A stretch of 64,000 nucleotides of DNA from Nemertoderma westbladi (GCA_032718475.1 JAUCBJ010005574.1:1-64000), one strand, 5' to 3'; shown: positions 1 through 12,440, numbered from the stretch's first letter. Numbers and translations: made by a program. Notes: generated by a model from the letters alone, not told the origin.

Positions 1-10
1 AAATACAATG

Positions 11-121
11 TACAATGCACACATCTCCAACCAGACACTATATAACATTAGAGGTGTCTCATTGGTTCCCCCAAGCTTGACACTAGAACAAAATCGCCTC
101 CGCTTTGCAGGACATTGCTTT
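11..121 (+). pseudogene. LINE A (RTE-like) C-terminal scrap
   Basis: This 111-bp piece matches, nearly base for base, the region encoding the LINE A C-terminal segment seen at 34300-34400 (minus) and 48530-48563 (plus). It reads in one plus-strand frame through the segment ending in RLRFAGHCF. It stops abruptly where the minisatellite-flanking sequence begins, so it is a fragment without its own start or end. Confidence 0.85.
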
Positions 122-129
122 GTCCATTG

Positions 130-2230
130 ACATGCCATTGACATTGTCTATAGTATCTTGTAATGTATGTATGTGTTTCTGTTTCGTTGCATCCTTATTT
201 TATAATGTATGTGTTTCGTTGCATCTGTATCTTGTAATGTATGTGACTCGTTGCATCTGCATATCTTGTAATGTATGTGTTTCTGTTTCGTTACATATGT
301 ATCTTGTAATGTATGTGTTTCGTTGCATCTGTATCTTGTAATGTATGTGTTTCGTTGCATCTGTATCTGGTAATGTATGTGTTTCGTTGCATCTGTATCT
401 TGTAATGTATGTGTTTCGGTGCATCTGTATCTTGTAATGTATGTGTTTCGTTGCATCTGCATTTTGTAATGTATGCATATGTTTCTGTTTCGTTGCATCT
501 GTATTTTGTAATGTATGTGTTTTGTTGCATCTGTATCTTGTAATGTTTGTGTTTCGTTGTATCCGTATATCTTGTAATGTGTGTGTTTCTGTTTCGTTAC
601 ATCTGTATCTTGTAATGTATGTGTTTCGTTGCATCTGTATCTTGTAATGTATGTGTTTCGTTGCATCAGTATCTTGTAATGTTTGTGTTTCGTTGCATCT
701 GCATTTTGTAATGTATGCATATGTTTCTGTTTCGTTGCATCTGTATTTTGTAATGTATGTGTTTTGTTGCATCTGTATCTTGTAATGTTTGTGTTTCGTT
801 GTATCCGTATATCTTGTAATGTGTGTGTTTCTGTTTCGTTACATCTGTATCTTGTAATGTATGTGTTTCGTTGCATCTGTATCTTGTAATGTATGTGTTT
901 CGTTGCATCTGTATCTTGTAATGTTTGTGTTTCGTTGTATCCGTATATCTTGTAATGTATGTGTTTCTGTTTCGTTACATCTGTATCTTGTAATGTATGT
1001 GTTTCGTTGCATCTGTATCTTGTAATGTATGTGTTTCGTTGCATCTGTATCTTGTAATGTATGTGTTTCGTTGCATCTGCATCTTGTAATGTATGCATAT
1101 GCTTCTGTTTCGTTGCATCTGTATTTTGTAATGTATGTGTTTTGTTGCATCTGTATCTTGTAATGTTTGTGTTTCGTTGTATCCGTATATCTTGTAATGT
1201 ATGTGTTTCTGTTTCGTTACATCTGTATCTTGTAATGTATGTGTTTCGTTGCATCTGTATCCTGTAATGTATGTGTTTCGTTGCATCTGTATCTTGTAAT
1301 GTATGTGTTTCGTTGCATCTGCATCTTGTAATGTATGCATATGTTTCTGTTTCGTTGCATCTGTATCTTGTAATGTATGTGTTTCGTTACATCTGTTTCT
1401 CGTAATGTATGTGTTTCGTTGCATCTGTATCTTGTAATGTATGTGTTTCGTTACATCTGTTTCTCGTAATGTATGTGTTTCGTTGCATCTGTATCTTGTA
1501 ATGTATGTGTTTCGTTGCATCTGTATATCTTGTAATGTATGTGTTTCTGTTTCGTTACATCTGTATCTTGTAATGTATGTGTTTCGTTGCATCTGTATCT
1601 TGTAATGTATGTGTTTCGTTGCATCTGTATCTTGTAATGTATGTGTTTCGTTGCATCTGTATCTTGTAATGTATGTGTTTCGTTGCATCTGTATCTTGTA
1701 ATGTATGTGTTTCGTTGCATCTGTATCTTGTAATGTATGTGTTTCGTTGCATCTGTATCTTGTAATGTATGTGTTTCTTTGCATCTGTATCTTGTAATGT
1801 ATGTGTTTCGTTGCATCTGTATATCTTGTAATGTATGTGTTTCTGTTTCTTTGCATCTGTATTTTGTAATGTATGTATTTCGTTGCATCTGTATCTTGTA
1901 ATGTATGTGCGTTTCGTTGCATCTGTATCTTGTAATGTATGTGTTTCGTTGCATCTGTATCTTGTAATGTATGTGTTTCTTTGCATCTGTATCTTGTAAT
2001 GTATGTGTTTCGTTGCATCTGTATATCTTGTAATGTATGTGTTTCTGTTTCTTTGCATCTGTATTTTGTAATGTATGTATTTCGTTGCATCTGTATCTTG
2101 TAATGTATGTGCGTTTCGTTGCATCTGTATCTTGTAATGTATGTGTTTCGTTGCATCTGTATTTTGTAATGTATGTGTTTCGTTGCATCTGTATCTTGTA
2201 ATGTATGTGTTTCTTTGCATCTGTATCTTG
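130..2230. repeat. 32-bp minisatellite, left block (about 65 units)
   Basis: Tandem copies of a 32-bp unit built around CTTGTAATGTATGTG and TTTCGTTGCATCTG run through this block. Variant units carry an extra TCTGTT, or TATATC for TATC, or TTTG for CTTG. Variants recur in higher-order blocks: a pattern at 441-647 is repeated 242 bp later, and another near 1790-1960 is repeated 202 bp later. Because 32 is not a multiple of 3 and the unit lacks stops in several frames, very long spurious ORFs cross it on both strands. These are not genes. Confidence 0.97.
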
Positions 2231-4312
2231 TATTATTATTATTATTATTATTATTAGTCAACACTCCTTTATTACATCATATTATAACTATTTGTTGCAC
2301 GTGAAGTAAGATAAAACATAATTAGTGGAGGGAGAAAAACCACCCAGGCGTATTAGCGCTTACGGGGGTTAATAAAAAACAAAATTTAAAATCACTAAAC
2401 ATTAAAATTTACATCAGCTTAAAAAAAAAATTAAAAAGAAATACGAATAAAATGAACTGTACATACCGTAGAACCCAGAAAACGTTTATTACGAGCGACC
2501 GATTAGTGGTCGATTAAATTTGCAAATTGGTAGGAAATCGTGGTTCTTGAGCTTGGTCGCAAAACTGACAAGTGTTCTGGAATCTACCATATCTTCTGGC
2601 AAATCATTCCAGACTGGCACAACACGGCTGGTAAATGAGTTTTTAGAATTAATCTACATCTAGGTACATTTAACTTGTGAGAGTGGCCACGCAGACCCGG
2701 ACGGTTAGTATAGCTAAATAGCGCACCAAAATCTAAATCAACTAAATTTCTCTCTATACTGAAAAGTAACTTTAGATCAAAAATATATCGTCGGACTTCC
2801 AGCGGTTGTAAATTAAGGTGTTGTATTCTATGTATGTACGGTTTGTAACTAATATTGCAACGGCTATACAATCTACGTGTAAAATATCGCTGGACACTCT
2901 CCACAAGATCAATACTGCCTAATGAAAAAGGCGACCATACTGGTGTACGGTATTCTAGAATCGGTCTAACGTATGATTTATAGGCTGTTAATATTGCACC
3001 TTTATTGCTAGTCTTAAAGCAACGAAATATCATATTAGTTATGTTAAAAGCCTTTGTACACTGTTGTTTACAGTATTAATCAAACTTCAAATCCGCAGAT
3101 ATAATAATACCTAAATCTTTACATTTCGTCACCTTCTTTATCACTTTATTGCCTAGCACATAATTGTAATTATTATTATTTGCACCTATATGTAGAACCA
3201 TACATTTATCCGGGGCTATATTTAGCTGCCAAAGGTTGGCCCAGGTTTCTAACCTAGAGAGGCTAGCGTTCAGACTATGACTTTCATTGGACGGACCATA
3301 TAGCTTGACATCATCGGCCAATAAACGGCAGGACACGTTATCCCTGTCCGTAAGTCGTTTATGTATATCAGGAACAAAACCGGTCCGAGGACACTGCCCT
3401 GTATTGTTCCGGATACGACCCGACAGTAGTCGGAATATTTATCTCCAACAACTATTATTTGGGTTCTGTTACTGAGAAATGCCGATAGCCAAGATAATAG
3501 GTCGCCCGAAATCCCATAACTAGACAATTTAATCAATAGCTTTGAATGTATAATAGAATCAAAAGCCTTGGCATAGTCTATGTATATCACATCAAAGGAT
3601 TTCTTACGGTCTAGAAAATTGCACCAATCTTTTACACATTCAATAAGTTGAGAACAAGTAGAGCGTTTTTTTAAAAAGCCGTGTTGTGCCTTACATATTA
3701 AACCATGTTTAAACAAATAATTTACTATTTCAATCTTTATACACGATTCCATTAATTTGCACGCTACACATGTTAATGAGACTGGCCTGTAATTGTACGG
3801 GTCTGACGGATTTCCCTTTTTGTATATCGGAATGACATTGGCTGTAAGCCATATCGTCGGTAACGCGTGATATTCAAAAGAAATTTTGAAAAGTGCCGAT
3901 AATGGTGCCGCAATGCAGCGAGACAAATTTGCGAAGAGAATTTTCGGTAATCCGTCAGGTGTACGGCTGGTCTTTTTTTTAAGTTTCCTAAGCATAGCAT
4001 ATACTGTAACGGGACAGAAATCAACTTTTGATAAATTGGTTCTAGAATCAATCCTACGTTTAAAACTAGGTATATTATCATTATCTAAATTAAAATTTTC
4101 GCTTAATACTTCAGCGAAAATACGGGCTTTTATCAAATCATCTACCACTATATCCCCCTTATGTTTCAGAGGGGCAATTCCCGACTTTCCTTTACGCTTG
4201 GAATTAACGTAATTGAAAAGGGTACTCTTATTTTCGGAAGATAAAATTTTATTCTCCTTTATGCAAGCCGCACGGAAGATTTCCTTAGAAACTTCTTTAG
4301 CACATTGATCAT
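2231..4312 (-). mobile_element. 5'-truncated LINE (CR1/jockey-like) inside the minisatellite
   Basis: On the minus strand this element runs from an abrupt 5' end at about 4312 through RT coding sequence to a 3' UTR (2580-2257) and a terminal (TAA)8 tail at 2256-2231. Both ends abut units of the same 32-bp minisatellite, so the element landed in a pre-existing array by target-primed reverse transcription. At most 3-4 bp (TGTA) could be a target-site duplication. No endonuclease is present, as expected after 5' truncation. Confidence 0.85.
2584..4312 (-). pseudogene. Reverse transcriptase relic of the LINE at 2.2-4.3 kb
   Basis: Reading on the minus strand, the RT blocks appear in order: NYRPVSLT (about 3800), QHGFLKKRST, then IDYAKAFDS (motif A), IQGSVLGPVLFLIYINDL (motif B), then LLADDVKLYG carrying the catalytic aspartate pair (about 3310). 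A 1-base frameshift near 3340 separates motif B from the ADD motif. An in-frame TAA near 3076 interrupts the thumb region before YKSYVRPILEY and the C-terminal segment. The reading frame continues without a stop into the minisatellite beyond 4312, which is chance. The motif style is CR1/jockey group; the exact clade is uncertain. It is not functional as it stands. Confidence 0.9.
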
Positions 4313-4633
4313 ATGTAATGTATGTGTTTCGTTGCATCTGTATCTTGTAATGTATGTGTTTCGTTGCATCTGTATCTTGTAATGTATGTGTTTCGTTGCA
4401 TCTGTATCTTGTAATGTATGTGTTTCGTTGCATCTGTATCTTGTAATGTATGTGTTTCGTTGCATCTGTATCTTGTAATGTATGTGTTTCGTTGCATCTG
4501 TATCTTGTAATGTATGTGTTTCGTTGCATCTGTATCTTGTAATGTATGTGTTTCGTTGCATCTGTATCTTGTAATGTATGTGTTTCGTTGCATCTGTATC
4601 TTGTAATGTATGTGTTTCGTTGCATCTGCATCT
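4313..4633. repeat. 32-bp minisatellite, right block (10 units)
   Basis: Ten almost identical 32-bp units of the same minisatellite as 130-2230. This block is more homogeneous than the left one. It lies on the other side of the inserted LINE and was presumably continuous with the left block before the insertion. Confidence 0.97.
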
Positions 4634-4985
4634 TGAATTTGCATTAATATTATCAGTAAATATTGCACGGTGACTTGCAGTCCTATTCATAACGAAAAAT
4701 TTCGTCTTTACTTCATTTACAACTATACCCGATTTACTGCAGAAACTCATTATTGTTTTAAACTTACTGATGCACAGTTCCCTGCTTGTAGCTAGTAAAA
4801 CATTATCATCCATTAATAATAACAAATTTAATGCACCTATAAAAAACCATCGTTTTTAAAGCGTTTTCTGAACATTTTAACCATTTCATCTAAAAATATG
4901 CAAAATAAAATTACACTGCATGGTGCACCCTGTCTAACACCTATATTAGATTAAAATACAATTGTCGCTTTCAAGACGTTTACAC
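4634..4985 (-). pseudogene. RT palm fragment (LINE relic)
   Basis: The minus strand encodes, in two frames, a motif-B-like stretch with VRQGAPCS and LFCIFLDEMVK (about 4950-4870). After a short disruption it encodes LLLMDDNVLLATSR (the ADD-type motif with M for A) followed by a segment ending in NEVKTKFFVMN. This order is typical of LINE reverse transcriptases. It ends where minisatellite units begin. It is a different lineage from the LINE at 2.2-4.3 kb, and only about 350 bp survive. Confidence 0.75.
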
Positions 4986-5425
4986 GAAGTTTAAACGAAA
5001 CATATAGCTGAGTAGATGACATTTTAGACCATGGAACACGTATGGTGTAAATAATACCTCAATAACTGTCAAATTTGCTCAATGGTCTTTATCACACGAA
5101 CTTGGTTAAATCAGAAATGAGGCCGGGGTCTCTAACAATGCAAGAAACTCTAACCGTATCTTTTATTAAGCTGACATATAGCGTGTTAGGTCTGAATTTT
5201 AAACAAAAACACAAGCGAATCTTGGAATATTTTAACATCAATTAAATATTTTTTATTAATATCTGTTTGTTTTATATTGTACCGTCATTTTTAACTTGAA
5301 TTTGAACTTTTATTCTATTGATAAATAAATGCCAGTGTAACTGGTTTGCGCTCTTGTGTAAGTAAAAAAAAAAATAATGGCCCAAGTAGCGAAACCAACT
5401 TAATCCATTCCCAGTTACACCAACT

Positions 5426-5970
5426 TTATGCTACAGAAAATGTAATAGAATGGTCAATAGCATCAAAGGCAGAACTTAGGTCGAGCATAATGAAGAAAAA
5501 CATGCAGGAGCCATTATCGATGCGGTTGAGAACATAGTTAATTATACACTCAGAGCGCTGCTTCGACACTATGAGAACACCGGCGCTCTGAAATAGTTCA
5601 TATAAAGAATGCAAGTTTAAAATGGTTTATTAATTGCTGTCTACAACTGTGTAGCGACATTTTCAGTTATCTTAGCAAGAAATTTCAAGTTTGATACCGG
5701 GCGAAAGTTATTTAATATGCCAGGGTTAAGACACCTTTTCGTTGTCAATGGACTCAATACATTCTCTTTAAAGAGTTGTGGGACTTGCCGAATCGACAAT
5801 AACAGATTGATAATGCAAATAGCATCTGATTATTCCAAAAATATATCGATAACATGATCTATTGACTTTAGTTTATTATTTTGGTTAGAATAACGTGCCA
5901 CTGTAACCTGCTCCTTTCCCTTAATTGATGATTTGACACACGATATATTAATTCGCCGAGATGGGATTTG
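5426..5970 (-). pseudogene. CR1-like RT N-terminal relic
   Basis: On the minus strand, a pre-RT segment (5970-5780) leads into LNNFRPVSNLKFLAKITE (about 5740-5680), the CR1-type first RT block. After stops and a shift it reaches IMLDLSSAFDAIDH (motif A, about 5450). The frame is interrupted several times and the rest of the RT is missing. Bases 5829-5960 are also present, diverged, at 22083-22210 in the same orientation, which marks a second copy of this family. Confidence 0.8.
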
Positions 5971-6504
5971 CGTCCCAGTATCTCACATTGCCGCATTCAG
6001 ATACGGTTTTTAATGAGGGGCAAAAGGAAAAATTTTGTTTTTTGAGCTTCATTTTAATTTTTGGAGCATGTCATTACAGTTATAGGATCCATAATTTAAT
6101 TATAATTGATGTAGCTTGTCAGCATTTACTCTGGTAATTAAAAATAAATAAATTCGAGCCCAGCGAGAACACCATTTTTCGAATTCTACCCTTAAATGAA
6201 TGTTTGTAAATAATGAGCGAGAGTATGTGAGCGAAGCGAGCAGAACTTTTTAATAATTATTATTTTATACAATTCTATTTACAACAATAAAAATATATCA
6301 TAGCGATTGGATGTTAGTTGAGGTTGAAAGGGTCATTCAGGGGTAATTTTAACTTAGAGCTGTTTTCGTGTCATCTTGTTCCATTTCCCTACACGCTGTC
6401 CTGTTATTGACACCTAAATCTACACATTAAGATACATTGAGAACAATTAAACAAAAAGTAACTGACTATCAGAATAAGACTGCGTTTCAATATGTTGCAA
6501 ATAT
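5971..6504. other. AT-rich spacer, nothing recognised
   Basis: No credible coding region, tandem array or structured repeat was seen in this stretch, apart from a short GAGCGAGAGTATGTGAGCGA-type purine-rich word near 6214-6235. Confidence 0.6.
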
Positions 6505-7670
6505 GGATCTAGGACACTTCCCCCCCGGACACTTCCCCCCCGGACACTTCCCCCCCGGACACTTCCCCCCCGCCCAAGTAGGACACTTCCCCCCCGGACA
6601 CTTGCCCCCCGGACACTTCCCCCCCAGTTAAAGTGTTAAAATTAATCTGGGTGCATCAAAGCAATAAACAACAGTTAAATATGGTTACAGGACAAGTTGT
6701 ATCTAGACAAGTTTTTTCAAAATAAACATTTTTATAGTAAAATTTTGTTTGTTTTTCTTTTAATTCCTTTAATTTATTTTAATTGGGGGCTGCCGCCCCC
6801 AAACCCCCGCTTCTTTTCTTGGGGGCTGCCTCCCCCAAACCCCCGCTTCTTTTCTTGGGGGTTATCGCCCCCAGACCCCGGCATTTCCCTGAGTGCCCGT
6901 GGTGAATGACTTAAGACCACTTTGAAATAATTAATTCATGTTTGTATCATCAGATAATAAATTGACTAAGCCTAAAGTAGGAGCTGTATTGAATGTTAAC
7001 CAATTTAATATATAAATTACTACAATATTATATAATTCAACAAAATCCTATTAAAAATATTGCAAGTAACCAGGAAATTTAATATGTAGTGTGTATAATA
7101 TCTATATAGTATGTATTGTAGTAATATATATATCAATATGTAATGCTGAACACAGAATACAGGTCGACGCATGTCGATTTTACCCTGGAGAGGTATAATT
7201 TTGATTGCAACAATAATATTCATCCCCATCTGCTACAATTTGAAGAAGACTATTACATAATAATACCTATAATTAAAACAATTAATTATTATAATTCTAT
7301 AGTTAATACAAACAGTATATCATTCCGGAGATGGAATTTATAGGTCATCTAATATAATTAATTGTTTAAAGATTAGCAAACAATACGATGTAATTGCATT
7401 GATAAAACCCATAAATAAAACTTGGATATAAAATGTAAAATCGGGATGCAAAAGATCACTTTCTGAGCTACGAAAGGAAAATTGGATACAACTTATCTGG
7501 ATACAAGCGGTCCGTTTACCTTACAAAATGAAAAATACGAATGTGCGAAGTTAAGAACAGTCGGGGGGGAAGTGTCCGCGGGGGGGAAGTGTCTGGGGGG
7601 GAAGTGTCCGGGGGGGAAGTGTCCTACTTGAGCGGGGGGGAACTGTCCGGGGGGGAAGTGTCCGAACACC
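6505..7670. mobile_element. Foldback/MITE-like element with 8-bp direct repeats
   Basis: The left end (6505-6627) carries about seven tandem copies of GGACACTTCCCCCCC. The right end (7560-7670) carries the reverse complement of the same array, including the shared interruption CAAGTAGGACAC. The outermost 17 bases match as an imperfect inverted repeat starting GG. Exact 8-bp copies of GCAAATAT sit immediately outside both ends (6497-6504 and 7671-7678), as a target-site duplication would. An 8-bp duplication is typical of hAT, P and some Merlin elements. No transposase is encoded, so it would be non-autonomous. The superfamily is not settled. Confidence 0.7.
6783..6888. repeat. 36-bp tandem repeat with GGGGGC/GCCCCC hairpins
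   Basis: Nearly three copies of a 36-bp unit lie inside the foldback element. Each contains GGGGGCTGCCGCCCCC or a variant, which can fold into a short stem-loop, followed by AAACCCCCGCTTCTTTTC. The last copy is diverged. Confidence 0.85.
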
Positions 7671-7919
7671 GCAAATATAACTTGCCGCTTTTTACCGGTT
7701 AAACACAGAATGCATTACTTATACCTCAGCGTGCGTCTGCCAAGTATAGAAATAAGGACATAAATATCATACTAATATTGGTAATATATATTTACCATTT
7801 ACAGCCGTTAAATATACTCTGTAGCTCAGCATTTAATTTATTTTATATCACTACGTATTTCACGGCGACTAGAAAATTATAATAATAATATGCATTTAAT
7901 TATGGATTATTAAAAACTC

Positions 7920-8590
7920 GGAGACCGACAGAAACCCAGAATTTCCCGCTGATAATTGGCAAGGAATGTGAAATGATTATGAGAATAGCTGCCCTGGGGT
8001 GGATGGATATCAATCGGTGGGTTGTCACTTACTGTACAGACTAATGAGCCGTGGCCTAGTCTCCAACTCCGGGCCCGAAGGCTATTACAAGAAACAGACT
8101 TCTTATAGGCAAACTGTCTGGCTTAACGTTACAACAATGCCACGTCATTACCCCTGCAGTCTGCCCAGCCCATACTGAACTCACACAGATAGACTTCCAC
8201 AGCCGAACCACCAGACCTATTACTGCTCACTCTTGTCAAAATTCGAGAAATATCACCGCGGGCGTCCAATTTCCTGTCAATCACATACTGGTAATTTGTT
8301 TAACAACCACGTCTGGTGTTATTAGACCAGGCGGGAAGGTTGCCCGGGTTAACACTATCAGAGCTGCTTGTCGACAAAGTTAGGCAACTGCTTGTATTAG
8401 GTCGACTGGCGTATCTGTTACACCAGACCAGCCTCTACCTATGTGGGCCAGATATGATCCTTAATTTTAGCAGACTGGTTCCCATGCATGGATCAATGTC
8501 CTTGATATTAAGCTTCTTGAGTTGGGAGGCAGCACGTTGTGGCAGCCATCTAATCTATATTATTGACGCAATGCGTTTTTGATTATTATG
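7920..8590. promoter_or_regulatory. Possible regulatory island (non-repetitive, richer GC)
   Basis: The sequence is complex, non-repetitive and clearly richer in GC than its flanks, with no long ORF and no mobile-element signature. That texture is shared by the block at 11270-12440. Conserved non-coding elements often look like this, but nothing here proves a function. Confidence 0.2.
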
Positions 8591-9908
8591 TAGAATTGGA
8601 AAAATCACTTAGACATAGACATATATATGTATCTCTAGGAACCCAATGACAGTCTTATCTCTTAGACTAGTCCAGAAAAATATGCCTGTAGAGATACGAG
8701 CTATAATGTTTGCCTTCACGCAGTTAGCGTAAGAATGCGTAGACTGCAGTAAGTTGGGGCTATTTTTTATCACTATAATCTTTAAACACGACATATTGCG
8801 AATAAACTGAAGGCAAAATACTGTGTATTTCAATCTGACAGATAATATATATGAGCTTATACAATACACATAAAAACAAAAACATATTACCATTAATATC
8901 ATATGAAATAGAGTGAAATGAAATGTTAACATTATTTCTTCTTATGTCAAAATATATATTCGTCAACTCATCCGACCTCACTTTACAATATCTATAATAT
9001 AATAAGTAATAGAACTCACTCTTATTCGATTTTGACTTTTAATAAGATGAGGGATCGCTTTATAATTCATATCTTTTGTGTAACTGACACAAACTTTAAT
9101 GAAGTAAAGGGCGCCTAAGATGTTACAGCCCCTCCTATCCGTCTAATCCCGTATCTCTAAGCGATTGTGACCGTTTTTTTTATCAAAATTTCACGATGAG
9201 ATGCATAGGGGTAAATGAAGGCAGTTTCCTGTACAACATCTAGTGATGTAGCGATAATGAATGCGTTTCTCCTGACTTACTCTTTGTGTTCTGAGATATT
9301 AATAGAATAATACATTCTGTATTCAATAGGTAGGAATTGAAAAGAAAGGATGATAATTTCCGGCGCTGGTTTTGTTAAAGGTTTGTTAGTTACCGAGAAT
9401 TCTTGATTTCAATGGGTGACACATGACAAGACATCCAATGATTCTGTGACATTCAGTATATTACAGATTAACTAACTAACCTGCAACATACTCTCCAATT
9501 CTCCTAACCTACATTGTTATTATGCATATTATTTTTTTACAAGAGCTCTGAGTGGGGTAGCTTATTTTTTACTGGTGTTTTCAAAACGTTTCTTGTCAAC
9601 CCACCGGTACCATAGTTATCTGAAATCAATAGATGAGGAAAAAATGTTAAAAATAGAAATAAAATATTTTAACATTTCATTATTCCGTATATTTGGTGTC
9701 ACGAAATCACGAAATCGTATATTTACTCAAATTTCAATTTGGCAATTGGTAACTCTTCTTTGTGTTATCGAGTCCTCGCATCACGCAATTAAATTGTAAA
9801 AAAAAAATATTGTTTGATATACTGTGCGAGATCAGAAAGACAGCTGCTAACAGAATGTGTACATTTTTACAGTGGCGTACCCCATCGAAGGGAGGGGGCA
9901 GGGGGCAA

Positions 9909-9931
9909 CCCCCCCCCCCCCCCCCCCCCCC
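9909..9931. repeat. Poly-C tract (23 C)
   Basis: A run of 23 C residues lies within CAGGGGGCAACCCC-type sequence, so G- and C-runs are adjacent and could pair. It is one of several such homopolymer tracts in the window. Confidence 0.95.
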
Positions 9932-11269
9932 TGTAACATGAGAGGGGCACAAAAACCGGGAAATATTATGATATTATGATTGTATTATGACAATATTATG
10001 ATTACCCCGGTGACCTGGGCACGGAACTACCTTATTAAAACCGGGAAATGGGGGCGGAAAATCCTATAGAATAAGTAATAGTAACATATGGATTTTTCAC
10101 TATGGTCTGGTGCATTTGCTGCAGCAGCAAAGTTACTCAATATAATATGTGACCTTATATATATGACCATTTTATAGGTCATATACTTTTGTTTAAAAAT
10201 AGTAATTTTATTTTCCTATTTAATATATAATAGTGTCTTATTAAATTGTACAACAATGGATTAGTAATTTGTTATATATATGGGGGGGACTTTATTCACA
10301 CCTTTGCCCCCTCTGAGAAACCTCGGTAAACCTAAATATTGAAACCCACTGGGATGCATTTTTCTTCCATAAAGTAAAGCGTTATTTAATTTGGAATATA
10401 AACGTTCCCAGCCACCCGTTATTTCTCGCAACTGTTTAAAAAGTTTTTCATTAAAATAAAATCATATAATTTTGAAATTAAAAATCTCTTAATTCCCGTT
10501 TTTAAATCTCTGGAAGATCTTGATGGTGGTGTGTATGTCTGTCGGTTTGTCCGTATGAATATAGTGGGTTGAAATGTAACACCGACAACCGACAGCCGAC
10601 AAACACTAAACAAACAAACACTAAACTTACCGATAACGAAAAATAAGAAACTGTGACATGTGCTCTTGACTCTCTTTGATTGTTGTCCACAATCAACGAT
10701 CCGCATTTAACCTATTCCTTTCCATCAATTAAAAATTATCAATTATTAGCTTTAATAATCGACAACATAATAGTCACTTTAACAGTCGACTTCATAAGGT
10801 TATCGGTTTTCAGCGTAGTGTTTACACAACTAAGTACTTTGCAACATTTCTGGAATCCTTTGGTTTAATTTAATCGATTAATGCACATAAATGTACCAAT
10901 CTCATGACAAAATATACATCTACTAATTAGGTAACTAAATTACTAAACGCATATAACTGAAAAATGTATATATATTCAAGATATACAGTATAAATAAGTC
11001 AAATAACGGTGTAGCACCCATCACGTTAGCTTTAGGAATACCCCCCGCGCTCGCACACAAAATATAATTGTGTCAAGAAAAACCCGGGCTACAAAAACAG
11101 AAACTGTTTACAGATGTGGGTGTAGACGACATAAGACCATAACCATTATTGTAGAAGTAATGCCAAATCGGGCCCTAAGTGGGTTAATTAAACTAATTTT
11201 AATAGAATTGATTTCCTTTCAACATAAAAATAAGTAAATCAGGTCGACGTACTTTAGAAATAATTCCGC

Positions 11270-12440
11270 CGATGTGACAGCAGATCAATGCGAAGTCCTC
11301 TCGTCGGACAGCATCAATACCACTGTTGTTGGTGCTCCGCTAGTCGCGGTTTGGCCCGCAGCCCCTATTCTGCTGTCCAGATAATCAAGTAATTGCCGCG
11401 AACTATCGCTATTGGGCTGATTGCTAACCCCGGCGCCCAGTTACTGATCGGGCAACGATAACCTACTCACACCATCTATTGCCGCTATTACCCGGAGTAT
11501 TTGCCGGAACAAAGAACCCACACGTCAATCACACGGTGACGGGGCCCTGCCATTTCCAATTTTGTAGCCTATCTACTCAAGCAAACAACCACGACACACC
11601 GAAGCGGCTTCAATTGTGCCAGGGTGGAGGGAGGATCAAGGAAGAGTTTCCGATGGTTAGTTCGAGGATTTTATCTAATTAATTGTAAGTAGCTAACCGG
11701 ACTGTTAATATAAACCCGCGTAAATTTAAGCGGATAAACAGCGGTAGTTTTCACTGCCCCTACGGCTCTAGTCGCCGCAGCGATATTAGTTTTCAAACGC
11801 CGCCAGATTAACAATTCTTGGAGGTATGGATCTGTTTGTCGAGAGTTCCTGATCCCTTACCCGGGGCATCGGACCGTTTGTCTCCCTTATTGAACTAAAA
11901 AAGGAAATTAAAGCTAAGAAAGCCGGGACTCTTGATCAATAAGATTTAATGAGCTAAACTGATTGACATGTGGTATTCACTGCAAGGGGATAAGAAGGAT
12001 TTATCGCGCGCCTTCTCAATCCAATGCGCGATCCCCCGTCATGACGGGAAAGATTTCCTACCTGGCAGCCCCCCACCATCATACCCATTTCGGTCACGGC
12101 TTCTCCGGCTTCTACTCGGGCTGTATATATAGCCTGACCAGTTTCTCCATCCCCTCAGATGCCATCAATCCTAACAGCTTGACCTAGGATTGCCCGTCAT
12201 AATACAGTAATAGCTCTGCATGAGAATGCTGCAACCAAATGCAAAGAGATTACGCTTAAGTTCCCCCTGATCTATTTGCAAAAGTGCGCTATCCTGGAGG
12301 CTTAGTTCACCTGACACACTGACTATACTTCCTAGGGCCTCGGACACTTTTAGATTTCTTCCCCGGGCAGCATCAATCAGCTAATGACCATCTTTGAGTA
12401 GATAAGGTTTTGGGGAAGTTTTCTTTGTAAATCTGTTTCT
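11270..12440. promoter_or_regulatory. Possible regulatory island or non-coding exon
   Basis: About 1.2 kb of complex sequence near 50% GC within an AT-rich region, without repeats. It contains words resembling transcription-factor sites: TGATTGACA near 11959 (PBX/MEIS-like), GATAAG near 11988, and CTAATGA near 12379 (homeodomain-like). A TATATATA box lies near 12124. ORFs of 67 and 74 codons exist (11479-11682 and 11963-12187, plus) but have no recognisable domain. Regulatory function is inference from texture only. Confidence 0.25.

Larger units (their letters stand above)
7671..11269. other. Intergenic, no gene recognised
   Basis: This stretch holds short ORFs only, none with recognisable motifs. 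It contains the richer-GC block 7920-8590 and the poly-C tract at 9909-9931, listed separately, and otherwise AT-rich sequence. Confidence 0.6.

Noticed and set aside
148-2264. Minus-strand ORFs of 190-429 codons made of MQRNTYITRYRC-type repeats
   Set aside because: They are readings of the 32-bp minisatellite, which lacks stops in several frames; nothing except repeat units is encoded.
6437-6631. ORF with GHFPP repeats
   Set aside because: Explained by the GGACACTTCCCCCCC array of the foldback element.
8316-8582. 88-codon plus-strand ORF in the GC-richer island
   Set aside because: No domain, no upstream context and no splice signals that would support a gene.
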